64,000 nt of DNA from Trissonchulus latispiculum (Eukaryota > Nematoda > Enoplea > Enoplida > Ironidae). How positions within the stretch are numbered: the stretch's first letter is position 1; every line of letters begins with the position of its first letter. The position numbers and the translations under genes were made by a program. The notes under the pieces were generated by a model. The model searched no databases, was not told the origin of the DNA, and saw only the letters and a list, made by a program, of their open reading frames with translations. Shown here one piece after another: positions 55,630 to 64,000 of this stretch. The DNA lies in assembly GCA_030248195.1 (NCBI GenBank), contig JASAND010005356.1, positions 42,044 through 106,043 on the forward strand. The letters are read 5' to 3'.

Positions 55630-58031
55630 CCCTCCAACTTTGGGCTACCCCCCCAGCGATTTTTGAACACAAAATGTTCGCTAAATTTGGCTGAAAATTG
55701 GTGATTTGATTGGCCAAATTTGAGTACACGTTTGGTACAGTATTTGGTACAGTATCTACAATACAGTACAGTATTTGGTACACAAATTTGGGATTTTAAG
55801 AAAACATTTGCCTATTGTTAATAGAAAAATTGCTTAAATTTCCGTTAAAATCTCTAAAATTTTGTGGAAATAACGATATGTGCCCGACACCTCAATGGGA
55901 GGGGCCCAAATTGCAAAGAGAGGGGAACGTGGCCCGCGAGTAATTAAGTTTTGAAGTTTAACACCTCAGAAAAGCCAGGTACGTACGTACTATTACTGAA
56001 TATCAAAATGTGTAAAACCTTCTGTCTATGGTCAAAAACACAATATTGTGATAGTTCCTATTTTTCCTTATCTTCTATCCCTTCATGTTTTTGATGGAAA
56101 TATAATATACTTAATTTAGATCCAAATTTCAATATTTATGTCCCTAACCCTGCCAAAACTTCTGGTGAAACTATACCATGTCACGCACCAAGCTGACCCT
56201 TTGGTCCTGGTGCCTTTACATCAAATGTACCTGACTGTCAGATAAGCAGCTTTCTATTGAAAACAAAGTGCACCATGTTATTGGTTATTGGTTATTGGAC
56301 GGTCGACAATGTGGAAAAACCTTAGCCTATAGTTCAGCTAAGCGGCATTATTTTTCCCAGCCCCGACTATAATTTCAACATCTTTGTATTTATGTTCTTT
56401 ATGCATATTTAGGTTTATGTTTTGTGGTTTAAATTGATACATACATCACATACATTTATGCCATGCATCATTGCTACAGATTTATTTTCTGAGGTTGCAC
56501 ACGATTTGCTGGGAATATTTTAAAACCGGCTGCAACCTCAGAACTTTCTTGTGTAGCATTATTTATGGTATATCAACATGGTTTGATGCAGAGGGAAAAG
56601 CCAATCTCAACATTTGGGTATGTGTTTTGTTTCCTTTGAGTTAGTTTGTTGGCTGAAAAACTGAAGTTATTAGTAATGTAGTCAGGAGGGGGGAAGAAAA
56701 GATGATTTTCGAAACAAGGTTATTACTCACTACAAACAGTAGCTAGCCAGACGGTTTATATACCAGCATGATATACATGGGGCTTGATTTGTACTTTCTA
56801 CACCACCAGTAAAATCTGCATTTGGTTGCACTTCAAACGGACTAGCCTCAATATAAACCTTATTTTCTCCTGTAGTTTATAATTTAATCGTCTTTTGTGT
56901 AAACTTGCAATGACATACGTAATACACCTTTTGCAATATTAACCTTCAAGAAATTGAGTGTTTTACTTATAATGGGAGGCAAAATCGCACAAAAATGTTC
57001 AGCGGCCATCCATTTCAGGTGTAGACTTTTGTAAATCCACACTTATAAAACTATCTGGAACGCCCACATTTCATAATACATATCACAAAACTCTTGTTTA
57101 TAGACCCTAATGTTCTAGTTATCCGTATGATTTGTCCCCCTAGGATTATTTTCCGTCATTTCTGTACAGTTCATATGGCGTTTTTGGGCAGCGGAAGGTT
57201 GATTGGAAGATTGAACAATCAAATATGGCAAACCCACAATACATACCGCAAAAATGTTGTATTCATTCAGCGTGGCACACAGCAGTGAAAAACCAAGACA
57301 GATCCGTGAAGATCCGTGTAGAAAGATCCGTGTAAAACAGATTTTCATTGACTGCATACTTCAAAAAAATCCGCATAATGCGGCTGCAGTCTTTGAAAAT
57401 CACGCTGCACGGGCTTAAATATATCCAAATTTGTCCAATTGATTCAGGGCATTTTACCTAAATAAAACAAAATACATATACGTATATTACACGCATATAT
57501 ACAATATACATATATATAAATTATAAAAAACGTTTTCGCACAGAGGACATAGGACACTCCAAATGTGCGTGTATTACGGGTATTTGGGGAGGGGCGGTAC
57601 TGGTACTGGCTCGAAACGGAAAATACTAGAGTCTCAAATTGCATAGAATGACCTTTTTTACAGAGACGGGGGTCTGCTGATGATTGTGAATACAGTATTT
57701 TTAGCAAAAACCACTAATTTAGGGGTGGGATCAGCCAGTTTCGGGTGGAGTGGAGTCCGGAAACTTCGAATTAAAGGGGGTGTGAAATATTTTTTCGTCA
57801 GAAATTTTGAAAAATCAAATTTGGGGACAGGGAAAGTAAAAAATCTTGGGGGGAGGGGTACCCATAGTTTCCCTTGAACTTTTGGTCTGCGGGAGGGGGG
57901 GTAAATCTTACAAGGTTGGTGGTCGACCCAAGAAATGTGATGGGGGTACCCCCCCAGAATTCGGACCTCAGAAATTTCAAAAAATGCAAACGTTTCGGTA
58001 ATTTAGCCCTTTTTCCTTCAGAATAAGGCCT
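55630..58031. other. Interior of the 6.3-kb element, no gene recognised
   Basis: Includes a perfect 13-bp stem (TTCTGAGGTTGCA at 56487-56499 with its inverse at 56531-56543), a triple GATCCGTG repeat near 57301-57336, and G-rich tracts. No transposase-like frame. Confidence 0.45.
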
Positions 58032-58262
58032 GTTTTTAAAGTTTTATACGTTTTGCACCGTTTTAAAGCGATTTTATGTCAATTATGTCAAAATTTTAGA
58101 AAAATTCCCCAACAAATGACCACTTTTGGCCAAATTTAGCTAACTTTTTGGGTCCAAAAATCGCTGGGGGGGGTAGCCTAAAGTTGGGGGAGGGTATGTA
58201 AAAAATTCTGGGGGGTGCAATTGGTCAAAAATTTTTGGGGGATACCCCCACACATAGGTGTA
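58032..58262. repeat. Inner inverted repeat, right arm
   Basis: Inverse partner of 54172-54375. Confidence 0.7.
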
Positions 58263-59679
58263 ACGGGGATTTGGGTTGGGGAGGGCCCCCTCCCCCGAAA
58301 TTTTGGGGTGGGCCTTTTTAGACCCCCCCAAACCCCCCACGACCCCCCAAACCTCCCCCAAAAAATTTTTCTATTTTTATGTCAAAAATCGCATTATCAG
58401 CCATTGCTAATGCCGAAAAACATGAAATCATTAAGTAATTTTAACATTAGACAGTGTTTTTAAACTCGAAAACTTTATTGCCAACATGTTTCTGAGTCCA
58501 GAATAAGGTCAATATTGAGTCTAGAAGACCATAAAACCGTCATAAACGTGTATTTCTCGCGATAATAAACAAGTGAAGCCAAAAATTTGGACTTTTTTGA
58601 AACATTTTGCAAAATTTGCCCTAAAAATGCCCAATTTTTGCCCAAGTTTCGCGCCATCGGCGCGACTACCCCCCCCCCAGTTGGGGGGGGGGGCCGGGGG
58701 CCCCAAAAATTTCTGGGGGGGGGGTTTGAAAAAATGGCTGGGGGGGTTACCCCCCCCCAACCCTCCCCCAAATTACACCTTTGCCCCCACAGCCCCCCAG
58801 GAGCTCCCCCAAGCCGAGCTCAGAACCCCTACCCCCATTAAATGGGGTCCAAACAAGAGACAAAATGCTAAATTTTTACAAACATTTTTGCAATATTTCA
58901 AAAATTTTCTGAAAAAATAGTCTAGAAACAGTTAAAAACGCTAAAAAATAGATTTTAAATGCAATACGAGTGATTTTTTTATCAGATTTATGTCGAAAAT
59001 AGTCGACATAAAGGCCAACAAACAAGGGCCATTTTTAGCTGAAAAAAATTTGGGTACAGTTTGGGTACAGTTTTTTGAAAATTTCCGATTTTTCCGAAAC
59101 CCCCCCCCAAGCCAGATTTGGACTGTTTACTCCCCCCCAACCCAAACAGGTGGTACACCAAACAGGGGGGAGCCTCCCCCACCCAAAATCTCCGTTACAC
59201 CTATGGTCCCCGCCCCCCACCCCACCCCAATTGCACACATAAACTTGTTTAAACATATGTTACGTTTTTAAGCCAGGCATTAGCTAAGTTGGTTACATAC
59301 TCACCGTTTTCTTAAAGCATAACATATAAGAAAAGTTTTTCGCTTTTTACAAAGAAATTAGTAAAAGTAAATGAAAATGACTGGTGGATCAAAACTGTAA
59401 TATAATAATCTTTTCCAATAAAAAGTTATAGCGCTGGATCATTCACTTGGTTCGCAAATGTGTTTCTAGCACCCCCACTAAAATAGCATCTTTTTAAAAA
59501 TTGAGAAAGTGGATCAATGAAAATAACAGGTGGATCATTGATAACTTTGTGTGGCTAACGTGGATCAAAGCCAATTGCGATTGGATCATTAAGTGGGGGT
59601 GCTAAGGAGACACACGTTTTAATGCCATAGGCAGATGTACAAAGGGGTAGTCTGTATTTGTAGTCAAATTTACGTTAAA

Positions 59680-59870
59680 GCTACACATTTTCGTCCACTC
59701 TAACAGCAACTCCATAGTAACGAGACGTATTCTCAACTAAATTAGTACCTGTAATGAGATGCTTGTATGTTTTAGTATGCAAATATATACCAGCGACACT
59801 TGGAGTACGCAAACATACGAACACCTCCTCTTGAATGAGTTTATTTGAACCTATTCTGGGCACGTATGTG
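59680..59870 (-). other. Unrecognised open frame, possible exon
   Basis: Minus strand: RIGSNKLIQEEVFVCLRTPS, then YLHTKTYKHLITGTNLVENT and SRYYGVAVRVDENV before TAG. Amino-acid usage looks protein-like and a CCCAG acceptor precedes it (near 59863). No family recognised; could be a fragment of a retroelement or gene. Confidence 0.25.
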
Positions 59871-60694
59871 AATGGTTAGCATTATGTAATGAAAGGAGTT
59901 TCATAAAGGTTAAAAAATGAATTTCGAGAACAAAATGGCAAATAAAGAATAATGCGATCTTCAGTTGTGAAGGAGATGAAGAGTCTTAGTTTAGTAACGA
60001 TTGATCTGATTGGAATTAATGCTTAAGTTATCTGATGTATCTGTTATGTCTTGTCCTGAATTGCCAGAGTTGTCAGGCGTAAATTATTATTCATTCAAGT
60101 AGGGACTAAGATTTTCGATTTAGGCACTAAATGAGTTAATAATGAAGGAAATCAAGTACGCAGTGGACACGAATTAATCAGGGAATTGGTATTGATGATT
60201 AATGAAGGCTTAGACAACCTTTAATTGTACCAATCTCCTTACTAACACTGAAATTACAAATCTCAGTTAAAAGGGTAGTTACCTTTAACGAGTCCGAGAT
60301 AGGACCCTTAATTCCCCTTCCTTCCGGTCGGAGATGCCTAATGACCGATTGTAAAAGTGTTCCCCAATTGTTATTAGGGACATAAAAGAGTTTTTTATGT
60401 CTTCAATGTTGGAATTTAAGTGCCAATAAAGAACGTTAATACTGAAAATCATCAAAAAATGGCAAATTGTTAGAAGATGGTTCATTATTAGGCATTGAAT
60501 AACTAAGTACGTAGTTAGATAGGGTTAATAAATGTTATTTAGTGATATTTAGTCAATATTTAGCTGAATTTTGTAATTTTGGTCCGAAATATGTCTTGGG
60601 CTCATATGAAAGAGAATTTGATCCTGATTCCAAAAATGCAAACCCAACTTTTCAACTCCCAAAAATAAGAAAGTTACGAGCAAAAATGTTTTTA
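59871..60694. other. No recognisable gene
   Basis: AT-rich sequence before the hairpin-dense region. Confidence 0.4.
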
Positions 60695-60932
60695 TAAGAT
60701 TACTTTTTGTTTCGTAATCTTAACACTCCAAAAAGGAGTGTTCTAAAAAGGTTCTTTTATTCGGTTTGACTTAAGTCAAACCTTTCCTTTTTTATTGTCT
60801 AGGAGGTTGTCTACCTCCTAGACTACACCTTGGTCAGGTGTTGTTTTCTTTTCCTTTCCATTCTGCTAGGCCTCTTTCTTCTTGGGCCTAGCAGTTGTCC
60901 TCGCTTGAACTTTTGGCCGAGGGCAAGGCCAA
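60695..60932. other. Cluster of seven hairpins
   Basis: Stems in order: TAAGATTAC/GTAATCTTA (60695-60722); AACACTCC/GGAGTGTT with A5 loop (60722-60742); the perfect palindrome GGTTTGACTTAAGTCAAACC (60763-60782); GTCTAGGAGG/CCTCCTAGAC (60797-60823); ACACCT/AGGTGT (60825-60841); CTGCTAGGCC/GGCCTAGCAG (60863-60894); TTGGCC/GGCCAA (60913-60932). Every stem sequence is different. Confidence 0.8.
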
Positions 60933-61317
60933 CAAAGAAAGGGAAAGAAAATAGTAGTATCAGCTCAAGTCATATAAATTAGAGGGGGCAAATCTCCCTC
61001 ATTAATAATATGAAAATTAATATGAATAGCTAGAATTAGGTAGATAGGTACGTAGTTTATGATGATGTAAGTTTTAACTTATAGAAAATTGTAGGTAAGT
61101 GGTAATAATTCGACAAAGTTATGAAAATTCACGAATTTCTCCCTTCGGTTACCTTTATGTGTTAAAGAAAATTTCGCAAAGTTTCGCCGAGTTTCAGCAC
61201 CCAAAATTTATCAAAAATGGGTCAGTTGGGGGGTAATAATTCCTAAATCTCATTAATTTCGACCCCTGATGGCCAGCTGGCTCAGCCCGCCGCTGCGCCC
61301 CACGTGCAAAAGGTGGC

Positions 61318-61353
61318 AAGCTTCTAGAAGGTTCTAGAACTTTCTAGAAGCTT
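61318..61353. other. 36-bp palindrome of TTCTAGAA words
   Basis: Symmetric about GTTCTAGAAC (61331-61340) with a single mismatch. Three overlapping TTCTAGAA units resemble inverted heat-shock-element nGAAn/nTTCn modules. Confidence 0.7.
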
Positions 61354-61404
61354 TGCCTTAAAAACAAAAGGAAAGTCCGCCGCAACCTGATTTAATGACC
61401 TGTC

Positions 61405-61490
61405 ACCGAGCTGTCAGAGAGCTGTCAGCTCGGTCCAAAACTTTTCCAAATCGTCAGTGTTCGCTTGAGCAGCAACCTTAGGAGGTTGCT
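61405..61490. other. Two hairpins
   Basis: ACCGAGCTG/CAGCTCGGT (61405-61434) with a 12-nt loop, and AGCAACCT/AGGTTGCT (61471-61490) with a TAGG tetraloop, followed by T4C5. Confidence 0.75.
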
Positions 61491-61588
61491 TTTCCCCCTC
61501 CCCTCTCTGATGCGTCTCCGCTGTGTGCCAGAGTTTTGGCACGGAGATTTAAACGCATCTTTCCCCGGTTAGGGTAAAAAGTAGGGAC

Positions 61589-61612
61589 TTTTCTAGCCTT
61601 CGGGCTAGAAAA
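61589..61612. other. 10-bp stem capped by a TTCG (UUCG) tetraloop
   Basis: TTTTCTAGCC (61589-61598), TTCG, GGCTAGAAAA (61603-61612). The C(UUCG)G cap is an unusually stable RNA tetraloop. Confidence 0.85.
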
Positions 61613-61753
61613 CAAAATGAGAGAAAACACCAGCGAACACACACAAACTGAGGGCCAAATGGGTTTTGTATGCCCGGCCAGGACAAGAAAACTGAGGAAA
61701 AAATCTAGGAATTTAACGGCCACCTTTTTGGCCATAATTTTTACTTTGCTTTG

Positions 61754-61941
61754 AGCCTTCGGGCTAATTTTTATGTATGTATTTTTTGGGCCTTTCGGCC
61801 GATTTTTTATATATATTATATGGGCTTTCGGACGAAGCTTTCTATGCACTATTTTTGAGCCTACGGGCGGAGTTTTCTCCATTTGTATCAAGAGGCCTTC
61901 TGGCCTGTTTTTAGTTCTCTAGCATGAGTGGGCCCAAGGCC
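61754..61941. repeat. Tandem array of hairpin units, period 34-36 bp
   Basis: Six units, each starting with a short stem-loop and followed by a T-rich spacer: AGCC-TTCG-GGCT (61754), GGCC-TTTC-GGCC (61789), GGGCTTTCGGAC (61822), AGCCTACGGGC (61858), AGGCC-TTCT-GGCCT (61893), GGCC-CAA-GGCC (61931). Loop and spacer vary while the ability to pair is mostly retained. Confidence 0.75.
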
Positions 61942-61968
61942 AAGTTTATTTTATTCTTGTTTTATTTT

Positions 61969-62160
61969 ATGATTTCTAATTACGGGGCAGCTCATGTAAA
62001 CCCCCCCTGTTCGATGGAGGTCTTGAGTTTTGTCCTTTATTTATTATTTCATCCTTTTAATTTTATGATTTCCTTCAAAAGGCAGCTCATGTAAACTCCT
62101 CCTGTGCGATGGGGGTCTTGAGATTTGTCTTACCTTCTTATTTTTATTTCATGTTTTTAT
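61969..62160. repeat. Tandem duplication, 96-bp period
   Basis: Two units starting ATGATTTC at 61969 and 62065, each holding GGCAGCTCATGTAAAC, then a C-rich/G-rich stem around the loop TGT(T/G)CGAT, then GGTCTTGAG. The two stems differ but both can pair (62003-62020, 62098-62115). Confidence 0.85.
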
Positions 62161-62352
62161 TTAATCTGGGTCAAGCCACAACTCAGGAATCACATTTTTA
62201 TTAGGGCCTTAGAGGCCAGCAAAGAGTGTTGAGTTTTGTAGTTTCTTGGGAAGAATTGAGCGGGGACCCCACCCTTTAGGATTAAGTTAGTGGGTCTCCA
62301 AAAATATGACCCTAAAAGATGTTGAGCTGGTTCTGAAAATCGTTTCCCCACA

Positions 62353-62375
62353 GCCGGCAACTAGGAGTTGCCGGC
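62353..62375. other. 10-bp perfect stem, 3-nt loop
   Basis: GCCGGCAACT (62353-62362), AGG, AGTTGCCGGC (62366-62375). Confidence 0.85.
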
Positions 62376-62622
62376 CATATTGTTAATCAAGGCGCAGTTA
62401 ACCCAAAGATTTTTACTGCTCTGTATCATGTCGTTTATTTCAGCTTTAGGTCGGTTCCAAAAATAATAGGTCTTTAAAAATCTAGGACATTTGACTCGAA
62501 TTCTAAAAGCTATGAGTTGTTTTATCTTAATTAATTATTAAGAAGTTTTAAAAGGGAATGACCGGCTTCCCTGCCCATTCTTTTATGTGTTAATATTAAT
62601 AATGTGTTGTAGTCGTTTCTGT

Positions 62623-62747
62623 AGTAATGATTGCTTGGCTATCATTACTCACATGGCTTTCATAAAGTTCTCAAAATTCCTTCCCAAAGTACTACAAACT
62701 TCTCAAACTTCTGCGCTAAAAGTCGAGTTTTAAAACATTAAAACTCG
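62623..62747. other. Two further hairpins
   Basis: AGTAATGAT/ATCATTACT (62623-62649) and CGAGTTTTAA/TTAAAACTCG with loop AACA (62724-62747). Confidence 0.75.
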
Positions 62748-62759
62748 CACCAAGAGGGT

Positions 62760-63530
62760 CACAGAAATTCACTAAAATTTCCAATTAACATTGTTAGGAC
62801 ATAATTTAAATCGTAGCTAAGAAATATATAGCATTGGTCGTAATTGATGTTAGGTTTTGCTGACTTGCAGTTGTAATTAGCCTAGCAACTAGAGACAGTT
62901 AAGTAACGATTAGCTAAGAAATAGTATGGTTGCGTGTGTATGAGTGTATGAATGATTTTTGTGTGAACTTATGTGATTGTATGTGTGCCGTGATTCGCGG
63001 AAATTCCTTCTGTTCGACGAAGGTTGCGAGCATCGTCGAGTAAACGAGAACTCAGATATAAAGCAGGATAAAGGTATGTTTATAATTTGCGTGATCGAGT
63101 ACATCCGGGATTTGATATGAGTTATTCTAGTCTAAATGGTGTATAAATGCAGTATGAATGATTATTAATTAATAGTACAAATGTTTGTGTAAATGCTGTT
63201 AAAAGATTGTTTAGCTAGTAAATAAGAGTACGTAGTTAAAATATGAAATTGCTTAAGATATGTGTGTATGTTATAGTTCGCATAATAGATTGGAATTACC
63301 GAGAATGCGACCGTTTGAGTGTATAACGACTGATTGTACGCGTGGTATGTGTGAAGCATCAAAATTACATCAGGATTTAGTTAGTAGGCTAAAATAATGG
63401 AAGGTAATGTAGTTTATGATAACCAAGTTTGTATGTATGTCTGAAAGTTCGTGAATGCAGAATTACGTAAGCGATTTAGGTTTTAGGTTACAATAGGAAA
63501 TATGCAAATGAGGTATGAACATCAGAATCC
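62760..63530. other. No recognisable gene
   Basis: AT-rich, with no open frame of note and no strong hairpin. Confidence 0.4.
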
Positions 63531-63583
63531 AGGGTCATAGGGACCCCGTATTAGGTCCTTGGCTGTCTATATTGGGATATCCT

Positions 63584-63630
63584 CGATTCGTCCGCGTAAG
63601 CTACTTTGTACTAAGAGTGCGGACGAATCG
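63584..63630. other. 12-bp perfect stem hairpin
   Basis: CGATTCGTCCGC (63584-63595) pairs with GCGGACGAATCG (63619-63630) around a 23-nt loop. A weaker GGGTC/GACCC stem lies at 63532-63546. Confidence 0.85.
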
Positions 63631-63689
63631 CATAAAAGGGGTTATATAAATTGCCAATTTTGCATTAATCAACGCGTTTTACACCAAAT

Positions 63690-64000
63690 AATTCCAGTCC
63701 TCAGAAGTACACTGTTCATCGGTTATGCATACTGTCATTTTATTTCCAAACTAAGCAGATGTCTTTATTGCCAGAACCAATTAGTTAGGTTAAATCCTAT
63801 TCGTAGTTAGCTCTTAATAATGACTACAGTTGTAGACCTGCCATTTGAAAGAAGTATAGCAGTATTACGTAAAGTATTAATTGTAGTTCTTTGGTTAATG
63901 TACTGTTGTTTTATTTCCGAAACAAGTAAAGGTCATTATTGCAATTTCTAGTCTATTCAGTCGAGTCCAGTTATTGCTTAGCCTGTAATAATGACTACAA
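63690..64000. repeat. Diverged tandem repeat, period about 171 bp, running off the window
   Basis: ACTGTCATTTTATTTCC (63730) recurs as ACTGTTGTTTTATTTCC (63901), and TAATAATGACTACA recurs near 63818 and 63986. Copies are strongly diverged. Confidence 0.6.

Larger units (their letters stand above)
53280..59616. mobile_element. 6.3-kb element with about 377-bp terminal inverted repeats
   Basis: Termini CGTGTGTCTCC and GGAGACACACG. TIRs span 53280-53657 and 59241-59616 and are nearly identical. Flanking direct repeat TTTAATGCCA (53270-53279 and 59618-59627). A long TIR with a 9-11 bp target duplication suggests a Mutator-like (MULE) or foldback element. TIRs contain about six TGATCCAC words. 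No transposase frame is visible. The interior is full of C- and G-runs and further nested inverted repeats. Confidence 0.85.

Noticed and set aside
60722..60932. Bacterial Rho-independent terminators
   Set aside because: Stem-loops followed by T runs look like terminators, but the surrounding genes are intron-containing eukaryotic genes.
61478..61891. 137-codon minus-strand frame with PKAxx repeats
   Set aside because: The peptide repeats simply reflect the hairpin array; codons cross stems and loops without coding bias.
61754..61941. True CRISPR array
   Set aside because: Repeats are only about 10 bp, not identical to each other, and the genome is eukaryotic with no cas genes; described instead as a hairpin array.

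Overview
This is eukaryotic, almost certainly animal, nuclear DNA. It is AT-rich, carries spliceosomal GT-AG introns, and is dense in microsatellites, foldback elements and small DNA transposons. Two protein families place it with invertebrates, most likely an arthropod: a tandem set of gustatory-receptor-like (7tm_7) genes and a bestrophin channel gene. I cannot name the species from the sequence alone.

Layout. 0.3-0.7 kb: last exon of one gustatory receptor (Gr) gene whose other exons lie outside the window. 1.1-4.6 kb: old transposon copies, an (AT)n microsatellite and a retroposon-like block ending in A13. 6.5-12.7 kb (copy A) and 17.8-26.8 kb (copy B): two copies of one segmental duplication holding Gr exons 1-3 and a decayed Ty3/gypsy pol fragment. 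Copy B continues into exons 4 and 5 (27.7 and 29.3 kb), so it is the only complete set of exons. Copy A has lost the 5' part of exon 1 and has no exons 4-5. Copy B carries a 7-nt difference inside exon 2 that breaks the reading frame relative to copy A. Between the copies lie a JmjC-domain gene fragment cut exactly at the duplication edge, a 25-bp minisatellite, and a GC-rich 105-codon ORF that resembles bacterial RNase A-like toxin domains, a possible horizontal transfer.

28.3-47.3 kb is mostly mobile DNA: foldback elements, a family B DNA polymerase fragment, a tRNA-derived SINE, and two families of about 1-kb non-autonomous elements bounded by TTAA. Four TTAA elements sit nearly end to end at 34.35-38.40 kb and a fifth at 39.4 kb, all inside an outer 19-bp perfect inverted repeat. 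Two small hAT-type elements have exact 8-bp target-site duplications at 41.7 and 44.3 kb. 47.8-52.8 kb: a bestrophin gene whose six visible exons join in frame; the extreme N-terminus is missing. Its last intron holds a 1.16-kb near-perfect hairpin. 53.3-59.6 kb: a 6.3-kb element with about 377-bp terminal inverted repeats and a 10-bp target duplication. 60.7-63.6 kb: an unusual hairpin-dense, gene-poor region with about twenty different stem-loops, including a UUCG-capped one and a tandem array of hairpins every 34-36 bp.

The Gr and bestrophin genes are on the same strand but there is no sign that they act together. The main story is repeated duplication and nested transposon insertion around a receptor locus.
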